From: CAVPCY01 sp963770765
GTDB taxonomy: Bacteria; Actinomycetota; Coriobacteriia; Anaerosomatales; PHET01
DNA length: 64,000 nucleotides
Direction of reading: 5' to 3'
Assembly (NCBI GenBank): GCA_963770765.1
Contig: CAVYQS010000009.1
Coordinates: forward strand, 1 to 64,000
Part shown: piece by piece, positions 45,379 to 53,328 of the stretch
Layout of the letters: every line of letters begins with the position of its first letter
How positions within the stretch are numbered: the first letter of the stretch is position 1
Translations under genes and position numbers: made by a program
The notes under the pieces: generated by a model
The model's input: only the letters and a program-made list of their open reading frames with translations
What the model was told of the DNA's origin: nothing
Database searches by the model: none

Positions 45379-47286
45379 TTAACCGTCGACTCGGGCAAGA
45401 CCCGTTCTTCGCGGCTCGTCGTACTCCCCTCTGGGAACTCCGACCGTCACGGCGTGCCACCCGACAGCAGCTCTTCGCGCTTCTCGCGTGAACTCAGGGT
45501 CGCCAGGGAAGGCCGCGAGCGCCTCATCAATCGCGGCGAGGTGGGCGTCGGCTTGATACGCAGGGTAGCCCTTCGAGGCTGCATACAGGTCGATGCGCAG
45601 GCTGTGGAAGAGCAGCTCGCGCGGTGTCTCCAACAGCGCCAAGCGCAGCTCCGCATCGATCTGGGCGGCAGTCTCTTGGGCCAGCGTGATGTCATCTCCT
45701 GTCAGGATGGCGCGGTTCGCATTGATCTTCGCGAAGTAGTAGTTCGTGCTCAGCCGCGTGTCCCACGGCGTCAGCCGCAATGACTCCTCAAGGTGAGACC
45801 TCGTATCCGCGTAGCGCGCGAGCATGAGGTGTCTGCTGCTAGCGAAAGCGAGCGACGTGCCGTACAGCCCCACGCCGATGAGGGCCAGCGCGAGCACCCC
45901 TCCGACTATCGCAACGACGCGATGCCCGTCAATCGGCCTCAGAGTAGGGGAGAGCACGACGCCTATCACCAGGAAGACAGAGAACACGAACGGCAATGTG
46001 AGCACCGAGAATAGCGACGTCACCAGGATTGCCACGAGTGCAGCAACCCAGCCCGCGTACACCGAGCGGGTTCCCGAAGCGGCCGGGTTCGCCCCCAGCC
46101 ACCGCAACGCCGCGCTCAGTGCCAGGTACAGCAGCGCGCCCAGCGCGAGCAGCGCCGGGATGCCGAAGATGCCCGCGACCATCAGCACTCCGTTGTGCGG
46201 ATCCTGCAGTACCATTCGAGAGGGTCCCTGGAAGAACAGGTTCTTCTGTACTTCGTAGGCGCCAAGCGCGAGGCGGTCAGCACCCGTGCCCAAGAGGGGC
46301 TGGTTGGCGATGATTCGCGCGGCATCGCCCCATAGCGTGATGCGGCCCGACGACAACCCGTCAAGACCGCCACCAAGCGAGCTGAATCGACTGGCGACCC
46401 CGCTCGGTCCGGCGACGAGCACTCCCAGAAGAACGATCCCAACGATTGCACCGCCAGCGACCAGAATCGCCCTGCCCGCAGGCCGCTTCCTGTCGCGCGC
46501 AATCAGGAAGTACACGATGAGCCCGACGATTATCCCGATCCAAGCAGCGCGCGTGAGCGTAACGAACGCAGTAAGCCCGCAGACTGCCGCGAACCCCGCC
46601 GCCGCCCATCGCTTCCACCCTCCCGGCTCTGCGACAGCGAGCGACAGCGCCACGATCGCAGGGGCGACGAGGTAGGTGCCCGTGTAGTCCGGGTTGCCCA
46701 GCGTCGAACTCGCGCGCATGAGCATCCATTCCTGCACATTCGCGACTTGCATCCCCAAAGGGTCGGCACCCACCGCCTGCAGCAGTCCGATGAGCCCGAC
46801 GCCCGTAGCGCCTCCGGCGAACGCCCAGGCCATGTGCCTTATGCGGTCGCCGGACGTCACGTACTGTCCCACCAGAAAGCACAGCCACAGGCACGTCAGC
46901 CACGTGACAGCCCCTGTCATCAGCTCACTCGAGCCAAACCACGACATCACGGGCTGCGAGGCGAATGCCGTGGACGCTCCGATCAAGACCGCGAACACCG
47001 CCAACGCGATATGTGCCTTGCTGAGCCTCACGCGGCGTCCTGTGAGCGCCAGGTCAACCGCCCAGCCAGCCGTAGCGACGCCGGCGAGCACCAGCAGCGA
47101 CAACAGCTTCGGCACCTGCACGAAGTCCTCGGTGAACGACCATGTCCCACCTATGAGCCTGCGTGTGACCGAGGTTGTGAGGGGGAGCGCGGCCGCGCAA
47201 GCCAGCAAGGCGCCCCAGGCGATACGTCCTGCCCAGCCGGTTGGCAGGGGCGTCGTGGGGGAGTCCTTAGGTCGTGGAGTAGGCAT
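45379..47286 (-). CDS. O-antigen ligase/polymerase-like membrane protein with helical-repeat tail
   Basis: 635 aa from ATG 47286. About 12 membrane segments; the Wzy/WaaL signature region lies in the loop with TLGNPDYTGTYLVAPAIVAL and, further on, PLLGTGADRLALGAYEV and DPHNGVLMVAGIFG (O-antigen ligase, PF04932). The last ~150 residues are soluble and TPR-like. It would polymerise or attach the glycan outside the cell. First gene of its leftward group, divergent from cassette 2. Confidence 0.85.
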   Translation of the reverse strand: MPTPRPKDSPTTPLPTGWAGRIAWGALLACAAALPLTTSVTRRLIGGTWSFTEDFVQVPKLLSLLVLAGVATAGWAVDLALTGRRVRLSKAHIALAVFAVLIGASTAFASQPVMSWFGSSELMTGAVTWLTCLWLCFLVGQYVTSGDRIRHMAWAFAGGATGVGLIGLLQAVGADPLGMQVANVQEWMLMRASSTLGNPDYTGTYLVAPAIVALSLAVAEPGGWKRWAAAGFAAVCGLTAFVTLTRAAWIGIIVGLIVYFLIARDRKRPAGRAILVAGGAIVGIVLLGVLVAGPSGVASRFSSLGGGLDGLSSGRITLWGDAARIIANQPLLGTGADRLALGAYEVQKNLFFQGPSRMVLQDPHNGVLMVAGIFGIPALLALGALLYLALSAALRWLGANPAASGTRSVYAGWVAALVAILVTSLFSVLTLPFVFSVFLVIGVVLSPTLRPIDGHRVVAIVGGVLALALIGVGLYGTSLAFASSRHLMLARYADTRSHLEESLRLTPWDTRLSTNYYFAKINANRAILTGDDITLAQETAAQIDAELRLALLETPRELLFHSLRIDLYAASKGYPAYQADAHLAAIDEALAAFPGDPEFTREARRAAVGWHAVTVGVPRGEYDEPRRTGLARVDG

Positions 47287-47528
47287 GCACTCTCTTTCGG
47301 GACGAGCGCGCTGGTGAAGCGCAGGTTCGCGTATGCGCCACAGGATAACGCGTGATACCTCGAAACACGCAAACAACACGAGGCCGCACAGGTCGCTGGC
47401 ACCTCAGTTGCTTCCTGTTTTGTGAATAGTTCATGAAGGTCGGTTAATTGGTTTGAGCGATGCTAGACTGTGTCCCGCCGCGAGAGCGGCTAGTCCTCAC
47501 TGGAACACCTGATTGAGAGGGAAGTTTG
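47287..47528 (+). promoter_or_regulatory. Divergent control region before cassette 2
   Basis: 240 bases between the O-antigen ligase-like gene and the TPR gene. TAGACT (47464-47469) is a possible -10 without a good -35. TGTGAATAGTTC (47421) resembles the box next to the cytochrome promoters at 10190 and 26379. AGAGGGAAG precedes the ATG at 47529. Confidence 0.35.
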
Positions 47529-48323
47529 ATGTCAGACTCGGATCTCATCCCCGATGAGAACGCTCAGCCTCAGAGTGCCGCCAATGCTCCTCGACAGGGC
47601 AAGAAGAAGAAGTCGATGTTTAAGGACCCCGTCGTGCGCTGGCTGGCGATCGTGGCCGGCGGTCTCGCCGTCCTGTATCTCGCCACCATCATCGGCGCCC
47701 TCCTCATGGGAGTTCTGGGCTCCACCGAGCCTCGTTCCAAGGTCGAGCGCGACCTCCAGTTCTACGAGGGCGCCGCTATGCGTTCGCCGGAGGATCCTCT
47801 GGTCTGGCGCCGGTACGCTCTCGCGCTGATGGCCGACAAGCAGTACAGCAAGGCGCAAGACGTCATCGACAAGGCGACCGAGGCGATCGACCAGACGGCG
47901 ACGCAGGACATCCTGATCGCCCAGGCCGAACTCCACTTCGCGAAGAAGGACTACGCACAGGCGATCAAGACCGCCGAGGAGGCCCGCAAGAAGCTCACGA
48001 CGGTCTATGAAGAGGCCAAGAAGAAGAAGGGGTCTCCCGAAGAGGCCTTGGGCAAGGAGATCAACGACAACTATTGGCAGGCACTGTTCATCACGGCGAA
48101 GTCTCAGAGAGAGTCGGGGCAAACCGAGGCAGCCCTGAAGTCGTTTGACGAGTACCTGGAGCAGTTCCCCACCGCCGCAGACGTGTTCATTGTTCGCGGT
48201 GAACTGCGCGCGGAAGCAGGAGACAAGGAGGGGGCCGAGGCAGACTACAAACAGGCCCTCATCTATCTTCCTGAAGACAAAGCGGCACTTGCAGGTCTGA
48301 AGAAGATCGGAGCAACACAATGA
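47529..48323 (+). CDS. Membrane-anchored TPR protein of electron-transfer cassette 2
   Basis: 264 aa. Polar, lysine-rich N-terminus, membrane segment at residues ~39-62, then a helical outer domain with TPR units (ALMADKQYSKAQDVIDKATE, ELHFAKKDYAQAIKTAEEAR, SFDEYLEQFPTAADVF, ELRAEAGDKEGAEADYKQAL). Same length as its paralogue at 297. The stop overlaps the next ATG. A TTG three bases upstream is in frame, but the ATG fits the AGAGGGAAG site. Confidence 0.87.
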   Translation: MSDSDLIPDENAQPQSAANAPRQGKKKKSMFKDPVVRWLAIVAGGLAVLYLATIIGALLMGVLGSTEPRSKVERDLQFYEGAAMRSPEDPLVWRRYALALMADKQYSKAQDVIDKATEAIDQTATQDILIAQAELHFAKKDYAQAIKTAEEARKKLTTVYEEAKKKKGSPEEALGKEINDNYWQALFITAKSQRESGQTEAALKSFDEYLEQFPTAADVFIVRGELRAEAGDKEGAEADYKQALIYLPEDKAALAGLKKIGATQ

Positions 48324-49609
48324 GCGATACCGTCGAGATGAGCGACGCAGCGTCCTCGCCGGCGCCCGAGGGTCCGCCCGAGAAGGTCGTCTCCAAGCGA
48401 GGCCGTCGGCTCCTGGTAGCCATCATCGTCATTCTCATGCTCACGCTGATCGGCATCTCCTTGGCCCTGCTCAACTTCGTGCTGCCGCGAGGAGAGATCG
48501 CCTCCGGCGACGATGCGGGCGGTCTGGTGTGGGTCAAGTCCATCTACGGATGGGGTTCGACACCTGAAACGCAGTTCACCGACCCCCGCGAACTGAGCAT
48601 CTCGAGCGACGGGACCATCTGGGTCACCGACACGAGGTTCAATGAAGCACTCGCCTTCAACCCTGAGGGCAAGCTCCTCAACACCGTGGGCAAGGCCGCC
48701 AAGGAGCCCATCGTGGGCTTCGGACCTCTTGCGGTCGGGCCCGAGGGCGCCGTATTCATAGGCGAGCCCGAGATGGATCGCGTTCGCGTCTTCGAGTCGG
48801 ACGGGAGCGATGCCGGGACCTTCGGCATCCCCAACCCGGTGGACATCGACTTCCATGGCGGGACCATGGTGATCGGCACCAAGTTCGGGTTCTCGATCAT
48901 CGACCCGGCTACCGGGCTTCCCAAGAAGGTCGTCGGCACGGTAGGCAAAGGCGACGACCAGTTCGACAACGTCAATGGCGTTGCAGTGGCGCCTGATGGC
49001 TCCATCTTCGTCGTCGACACGTACAACAATCGTCTCAGCGCCTACGACAGCGACGGGGCGCGCAAGTGGCTGGTTGCCACGGGCGCGTCAGGGAACAAGG
49101 TCGATATCACCGGCGCAGGCTCGGTGGCTGCGTCCACCATCACCACCGCGCCCGCGAAGCTTCAGCTCCCGGCAGATGTGACGGTGGACGGCAACGGGCG
49201 TGTTGTGGTCGTTGACGCTTTCGACTTCAGCGTCTCCGTGTTCAACCCAGACAACGGCGAGCTGATCGCCAAGTACGGGGCGTACGGTGAGGACGACGGA
49301 CAACTCGCCTACCCGTCGAGCATCGCCTACGACGAGCAGCGCGACTGGTTTGCGATCGCCGACTCCGGGAACTCGCGAGTTCAGATCGTGCGGATCCCCG
49401 ATTCAGGGCGTCCTGACGCCCTGGCGGCGGCTCGCCGTTCGCTCTCCGGACCGCTGAGGGCGTGTCTCGTGCCATTGATCTTGCTGCTTATCGCCATTCT
49501 GGTCTACGTGGTCATGCGCGTGAGGCGCAAGCGCAAGGCCACCAAAGCGCTGGCATCCTCGCTCGCTGTCGCCACTCCGCCGCTGGAGGATGCACCGTCT
49601 GCCGAGTAG
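48320..49609 (+). CDS. NHL-repeat beta-propeller membrane protein of cassette 2
   Basis: 429 aa, identical in length to the 1088 protein. Membrane segments near residues 32-54 and ~380-402 bracket the propeller (GSIFVVDTYNNRLSAYDSDG and WFAIADSGNSRVQIVRIPD are typical blades). Coupled by ATGA to the TPR gene and followed by the hexaheme gene. Role as in cassette 1. Confidence 0.87.
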   Translation: MSDTVEMSDAASSPAPEGPPEKVVSKRGRRLLVAIIVILMLTLIGISLALLNFVLPRGEIASGDDAGGLVWVKSIYGWGSTPETQFTDPRELSISSDGTIWVTDTRFNEALAFNPEGKLLNTVGKAAKEPIVGFGPLAVGPEGAVFIGEPEMDRVRVFESDGSDAGTFGIPNPVDIDFHGGTMVIGTKFGFSIIDPATGLPKKVVGTVGKGDDQFDNVNGVAVAPDGSIFVVDTYNNRLSAYDSDGARKWLVATGASGNKVDITGAGSVAASTITTAPAKLQLPADVTVDGNGRVVVVDAFDFSVSVFNPDNGELIAKYGAYGEDDGQLAYPSSIAYDEQRDWFAIADSGNSRVQIVRIPDSGRPDALAAARRSLSGPLRACLVPLILLLIAILVYVVMRVRRKRKATKALASSLAVATPPLEDAPSAE

Positions 49610-49643
49610 AACCCGGTTCTTTTGAGATTTCCGCGTGCAGATG

Positions 49644-49672
49644 TTGTGTACCTTAAGAAGAGTGTATATACT
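49644..49672 (+). promoter_or_regulatory. Promoter of the hexaheme gene in cassette 2
   Basis: TTGTGT (49644-49649), 17 bases, TATACT (49667-49672), in a locally AT-richer stretch. A hairpin GGGCAGGC-TAT-GCCTACCC follows at about 49684-49702, before the AAGGAGGTG ribosome site. Confidence 0.6.
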
Positions 49673-49777
49673 TTGGTTCACTTGGGCAGGCTATGCCTAC
49701 CCTTGAAATCCATCTCGGAAAGGAGGTGCGTTATGAAAGAGATGAACTCAGTAATCACCAACCAAGGAGTATCCAAC

Positions 49778-50835
49778 ATGAAGAAGAGCCTCATCGTTAT
49801 CGCTATGGCGCTCGCGCTCGTCTTTGCCTTCGCCGCCACCGCCATGGCCGTTGGTCCGTTCTACGATGCTGCCGCCTATAACCCCAACTACCCCGGCTAC
49901 CTCAGCTGGTCCTGGGCCACCGCCGAACGCTCGGTGAAGTAGGTAGCCCGCACGGCAACTACACCACCACCACCAACAAGTGCCAGGTCTGCCACGCAGT
50001 CCACCGCGCCAGCGCTGTGGGCAACGTACTGACCGCAGTGCCGGACGCCTTCGCTGCCAACCGCACCAAGACCTGCGGTTTCTGCCACGGCGCCAGCAAC
50101 TTCTCCGTGAAGACCGTTGCCGTCGCTGCTGACGGTACGATCAGCCCTCACGGCAACTGCAACCGTTGCCACATCGAGAGCCCCCACGGTGTCGGCTCGT
50201 CCGTGTACCCCGTGCTCAAGGAGCATCTCCTGAACACGCGTGCTGACGCTGCCATCGCCAACGACCTCGGCACCGGCTGCCAACGGCATCGTCACCGCCG
50301 ACTTCGACTCGGGTTCGGCCAAGGGCATCACGCTCGGTACCGGCTACCTCTGTAACCAGTGCCACACCTCCGGTGGAGCCGGCATCAACACCGTCTACGC
50401 CGTCAACACCCCTGGCGCCACTCCGGCCCAGAACGCCACCACCATCAACAACACGACCGGTCACCGCGTGACCGCCGTGGCCACCGATGACTGGAACGTC
50501 GATCGCCTCCTAAGGGCGCGTTCTTCACCGGTCGCATCGCGTACAACGACGCCAACAGCTGCCAGGCCTGCCACGACGCCAAGCGCGCCAACGGCGCCAA
50601 TGCGTTCCCGCACGGCTATGTCGACGCTGCTGGTGCCTACGCACCGAAGTCCCAGGCTGGCGCTTCGCTGATCTGGCTGACCACGGCCTCCTGAGCTGAT
50701 GTCGCCCGGACGCTCGTCCCGACCCCTGGTTCCACTTCCGGCACCGCCGACGTCTCCGTTCTCACGGGTGACGGCACCTGCCTCAAGTGCCACGTCGCCA
50801 TCGGCGGCACTGCTGGTGTGGGTATCAACTACTAG
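49778..50835 (+). CDS. Secreted hexaheme cytochrome c, cassette 2 (frameshifted)
   Basis: ATG 49778 (AAGGAG upstream) gives the signal peptide MKKSLIVIAMALALVFAFAA; an earlier in-frame ATG at 49733 has an even better AAGGAGGTG site and would add 15 residues. The mature protein starts at once with the module: FYDAAAYNPNYPGYLSWSWA, then CQVCH, CGFCH, CNRCH, CNQCH, CQACH, CLKCH, ending AGVGINY. About 340 aa for six hemes. Frame changes near 49935, 50275 and 50510, and an in-frame TGA at 50694 where relatives have sense codons. This is the bare module, and the partner of the 2997 gene in cassette 1. Confidence 0.78.
49854..50835 (+). repeat. Hexaheme-module repeat, copy 5 of 5
   Basis: The most diverged DNA copy and the only one in this subfamily that forms a whole mature protein by itself. 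Confidence 0.8.
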
Positions 50836-50882
50836 ATCTCCACAGCAGGAATCGCGCATCTCGCGATTCGAAGGTTAGACCA

Positions 50883-50919
50883 GATGGGACCGGCTCCTCG
50901 GAGCCGGTCCCATCTTTTT
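50883..50919 (+). terminator. Intrinsic terminator
   Basis: GATGGGACCGGCTCC and GGAGCCGGTCCCATC form a perfect 15-bp stem around TC, followed by TTTTT. The clearest terminator in the window. Confidence 0.92.
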
Positions 50920-50926
50920 CATGCCG

Positions 50927-51041
50927 TATACTGTGGCGAGCATGTGAAGAGTCACTCGATCGCCCATCTTGGGCGTTATCTTTGCTAATACTCCCCGTAG
51001 GTTCGTGTTGTCTTCATCCTCCCGCTCCAGAAGAGGTGTAC
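50927..51041 (+). promoter_or_regulatory. Leader region of the 12-heme pair in cassette 2
   Basis: TATACT (50927-50932) is a possible -10 without a clear -35. CGCCCA-TCT-TGGGCG (50961-50975) is a perfect small hairpin. AAGAGGTG (51031) precedes the GTG start. Confidence 0.4.
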
Positions 51042-52012
51042 GTGCGCAATCCGCTTGCCTATCGACTGGTCGTCGGCTTCCTAGCCGTTGTGGCTGGTGC
51101 TGTCGCGCTCTTCGTTGTGGCTGTCGGCACCACCGCCGCCCTTCAGCCTGGCTGCGAGGGCTGTCATCTCACAGGTGAGTTCGCCACGGCGACCGCCCGG
51201 AGCGCCCATGCCGAGGTCGAGTGCATCTCCTGTCATCCGGGTCGCAGCGTGCAGTCTCGAGTCCGTTTCGCCGCCACACAGGTCACGGGCATGTACGTGC
51301 CACTGATCGACATTGACCCGACGGTATCGTCGGTTGATTCCTCGCGGTGCCGCGCATGCCATGCAGACCAGCTCGCGCAGACGGTCACGAATGCCGGGCT
51401 GAAGATCAAGCATTCGAGCTGCGCAAAGACGAGGGAGTGCACCGCCTGCCATTCGCCTGCTGCTCATGGTACAGCCGTGTCGTGGCCCCGCACGGCCACC
51501 ATGGACATGTGCTTCGACTGCCACGGTCAAAGTGACCTCTCTTCTGCATGCGATCTGTGCCATGACGCGAAGCTGCCCGCGGATCGCGTGCGCTCGGACA
51601 CCTTCGCGGTTACTCACGGACCCAACTACCTCAAGACTCACGGCATGGGGAACATGGATACATGTAGTTCGTGCCATGTGCCCGCCAAGTGCCAGAAGTG
51701 CCACGGGGCTGGGCTACCGCACGCCTCGGACTTCGTGAGCAATCATGCCAAGTCCGCCAACGACACGACTGCCCGCTGTACTGACTGCCATGCCAAGCAG
51801 TTCTGCTTGGATTGCCACGGGCTACCGATGCCTCACCCTGGGAAGTTCACGAAGGAGCACGGGGCTGTCGTGGATCGCAACGGCGATACGCTGTGCAGGC
51901 GCTGCCACGACCCCCAGGACTGCACGCAGTGCCATGAGGACCACGTGCACCCCACGACCCTCGATCAGCTGGAGTCTCTGGGCGTGCAGGTCCCGGGGGT
52001 GGGTCGCAGTGA
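51042..52012 (+). CDS. Membrane-anchored 12-heme cytochrome c (cassette 2, first)
   Basis: GTG 51042 after AAGAGGTG. One N-terminal anchor (YRLVVGFLAVVAGAVALFVV), then CEGCH, CISCH, CRACH, CTACH, CFDCH, CDLCH, CSSCH, CQKCH, CTDCH, CLDCH, CRRCH, CTQCH: twelve sites matching the 7764 protein one by one. The expected end GGSQ followed by a stop overlapping the next GTG (52009-52012) needs one base less near 51995, where a run of five G occurs; as given, the frame reads on past the next start. Confidence 0.85.
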
Positions 52013-53262
52013 ACGGCGACATCATCCAGCGGTTCTTGGAGATCGACTTCCAGCAGGCGTGGTTCTTCCTGACCGATACCTTGAGGAGCCCCGCCACGAA
52101 TGTGACGGCGTTCGCCCTGATTCTCGCGGCCATCACGGTCGTCATGATCGTGGTCGTCTTGATCCTGGTGCTTGTCTTCATGTCCGGGTCGGAAGAGGAC
52201 GACGAGGACGATGAGGCGTCGGACGAGGTTGCTGCGCAGCGGGTTCCGGTGATCGTGGAGGTCGAGCAACGGCCGCTCACTCCCGAGGAGCTGCAGGCCG
52301 CGCGCGTGAAGCGCCTGGTAGGTTCACTGGTGTGGCTTCTCATCTTCGGTGCCGTATGGATCGTAGGTGGTGCCGTGAGCCGCGAGGACACGGTCTGCCT
52401 GTCGTGTCACAGCAACGCCATACACACCGCGCGCATCGAAGACCGCGCGACCGATCCTCACGGCGAGACCGACTGCGTGTCGTGTCACGAGACGCCAAAC
52501 ATCGCTGCGAGTGTCACGTTGGCCGTTCCGGGTCGAGCGGTTCACTACGTTGTGGGATTCGTCCGCGCGCCGCTCGCGCGCGGCTTCGGCGCTCCCGTGG
52601 CGAACCGATCATGCAGTGGTTGCCACGAGGACATACTCACGGGGACCTTCGTGAACGAGACACGCGGAATCAAGGTGTCACACGTCGAGCCGCTCGAAGC
52701 GCGAGCACTGTGTTCTGATTGCCATACTCCGCGACCGGGGACCGGCGTGATCAATCGGTTCACGGTTGGCATGGACCCGTGTCTGCGGTGCCACGATCAA
52801 GAGGTGGCTTCGGCCGAGTGCTCGTTCTGCCATACCAAGGACGTGGGGCTTGCGGTGCAAACGAGCGGCGAGTTCAAGCCGCAGAAGCACACCACCAACT
52901 TGGACTGCAGCGGTTGTCACGATCAGACGTCTTGCGACGCGTGTCATGGTATTCGAATGCCCCACACAGTCGAGTTCATGGGAGTCGGGCATGCGCGTCC
53001 GGCTGTCGAGGACATCTGGTTCAACGATGGCAAGGTGTGCAAGCGCTGCCATACCGATCAGCGACGTCCGTGTTCCAAGTGTCACAATACGATGCCCTCG
53101 CATCCGCCCGGCTACATGCCCAAGGGCCATCAGGCTGCCGACCCGTACAATAACGGATGCGACCAGTGCCACGGCGCTCGTGCGTGGATAGTGGGCCGCA
53201 ACTACTGCGGGGTGTGTCACGAGCGGTACAACAAAGGTAGAGAGCCGCCCGTGAGCCAGTAG
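52009..53262 (+). CDS. Two-TM-anchored 12-heme cytochrome c (cassette 2, second)
   Basis: 417 aa from GTG 52009. Membrane segments near residues 32-58 and 108-124 surround an acidic loop (SGSEEDDEDDEASDE), unlike the basic loop of its paralogue at 8777. Twelve CXXCH: CLSCH, CVSCH, CSGCH, CSDCH, CLRCH, CSFCH, CSGCH, CDACH, CKRCH, CSKCH, CDQCH, CGVCH. Shared phrases with the paralogue include SHVEPL/SHAEPL, MDPCLRCH/MKPCLRCH and RMPHT.EF. Confidence 0.88.
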   Translation: MNGDIIQRFLEIDFQQAWFFLTDTLRSPATNVTAFALILAAITVVMIVVVLILVLVFMSGSEEDDEDDEASDEVAAQRVPVIVEVEQRPLTPEELQAARVKRLVGSLVWLLIFGAVWIVGGAVSREDTVCLSCHSNAIHTARIEDRATDPHGETDCVSCHETPNIAASVTLAVPGRAVHYVVGFVRAPLARGFGAPVANRSCSGCHEDILTGTFVNETRGIKVSHVEPLEARALCSDCHTPRPGTGVINRFTVGMDPCLRCHDQEVASAECSFCHTKDVGLAVQTSGEFKPQKHTTNLDCSGCHDQTSCDACHGIRMPHTVEFMGVGHARPAVEDIWFNDGKVCKRCHTDQRRPCSKCHNTMPSHPPGYMPKGHQAADPYNNGCDQCHGARAWIVGRNYCGVCHERYNKGREPPVSQ

Positions 53263-53328
53263 GATCGATTTCGAGAGGTAACCATGACGCCCTGCGGGTC
53301 CGGGGTGCACGGATGAGAGCGCGGATAC

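Noticed and set aside
50787..51041. N-terminal extension of the 12-heme protein starting at 50787
   Set aside because: That extension would run through the perfect terminator at 50883-50919; GTG 51042 has a ribosome site and a proper membrane anchor.
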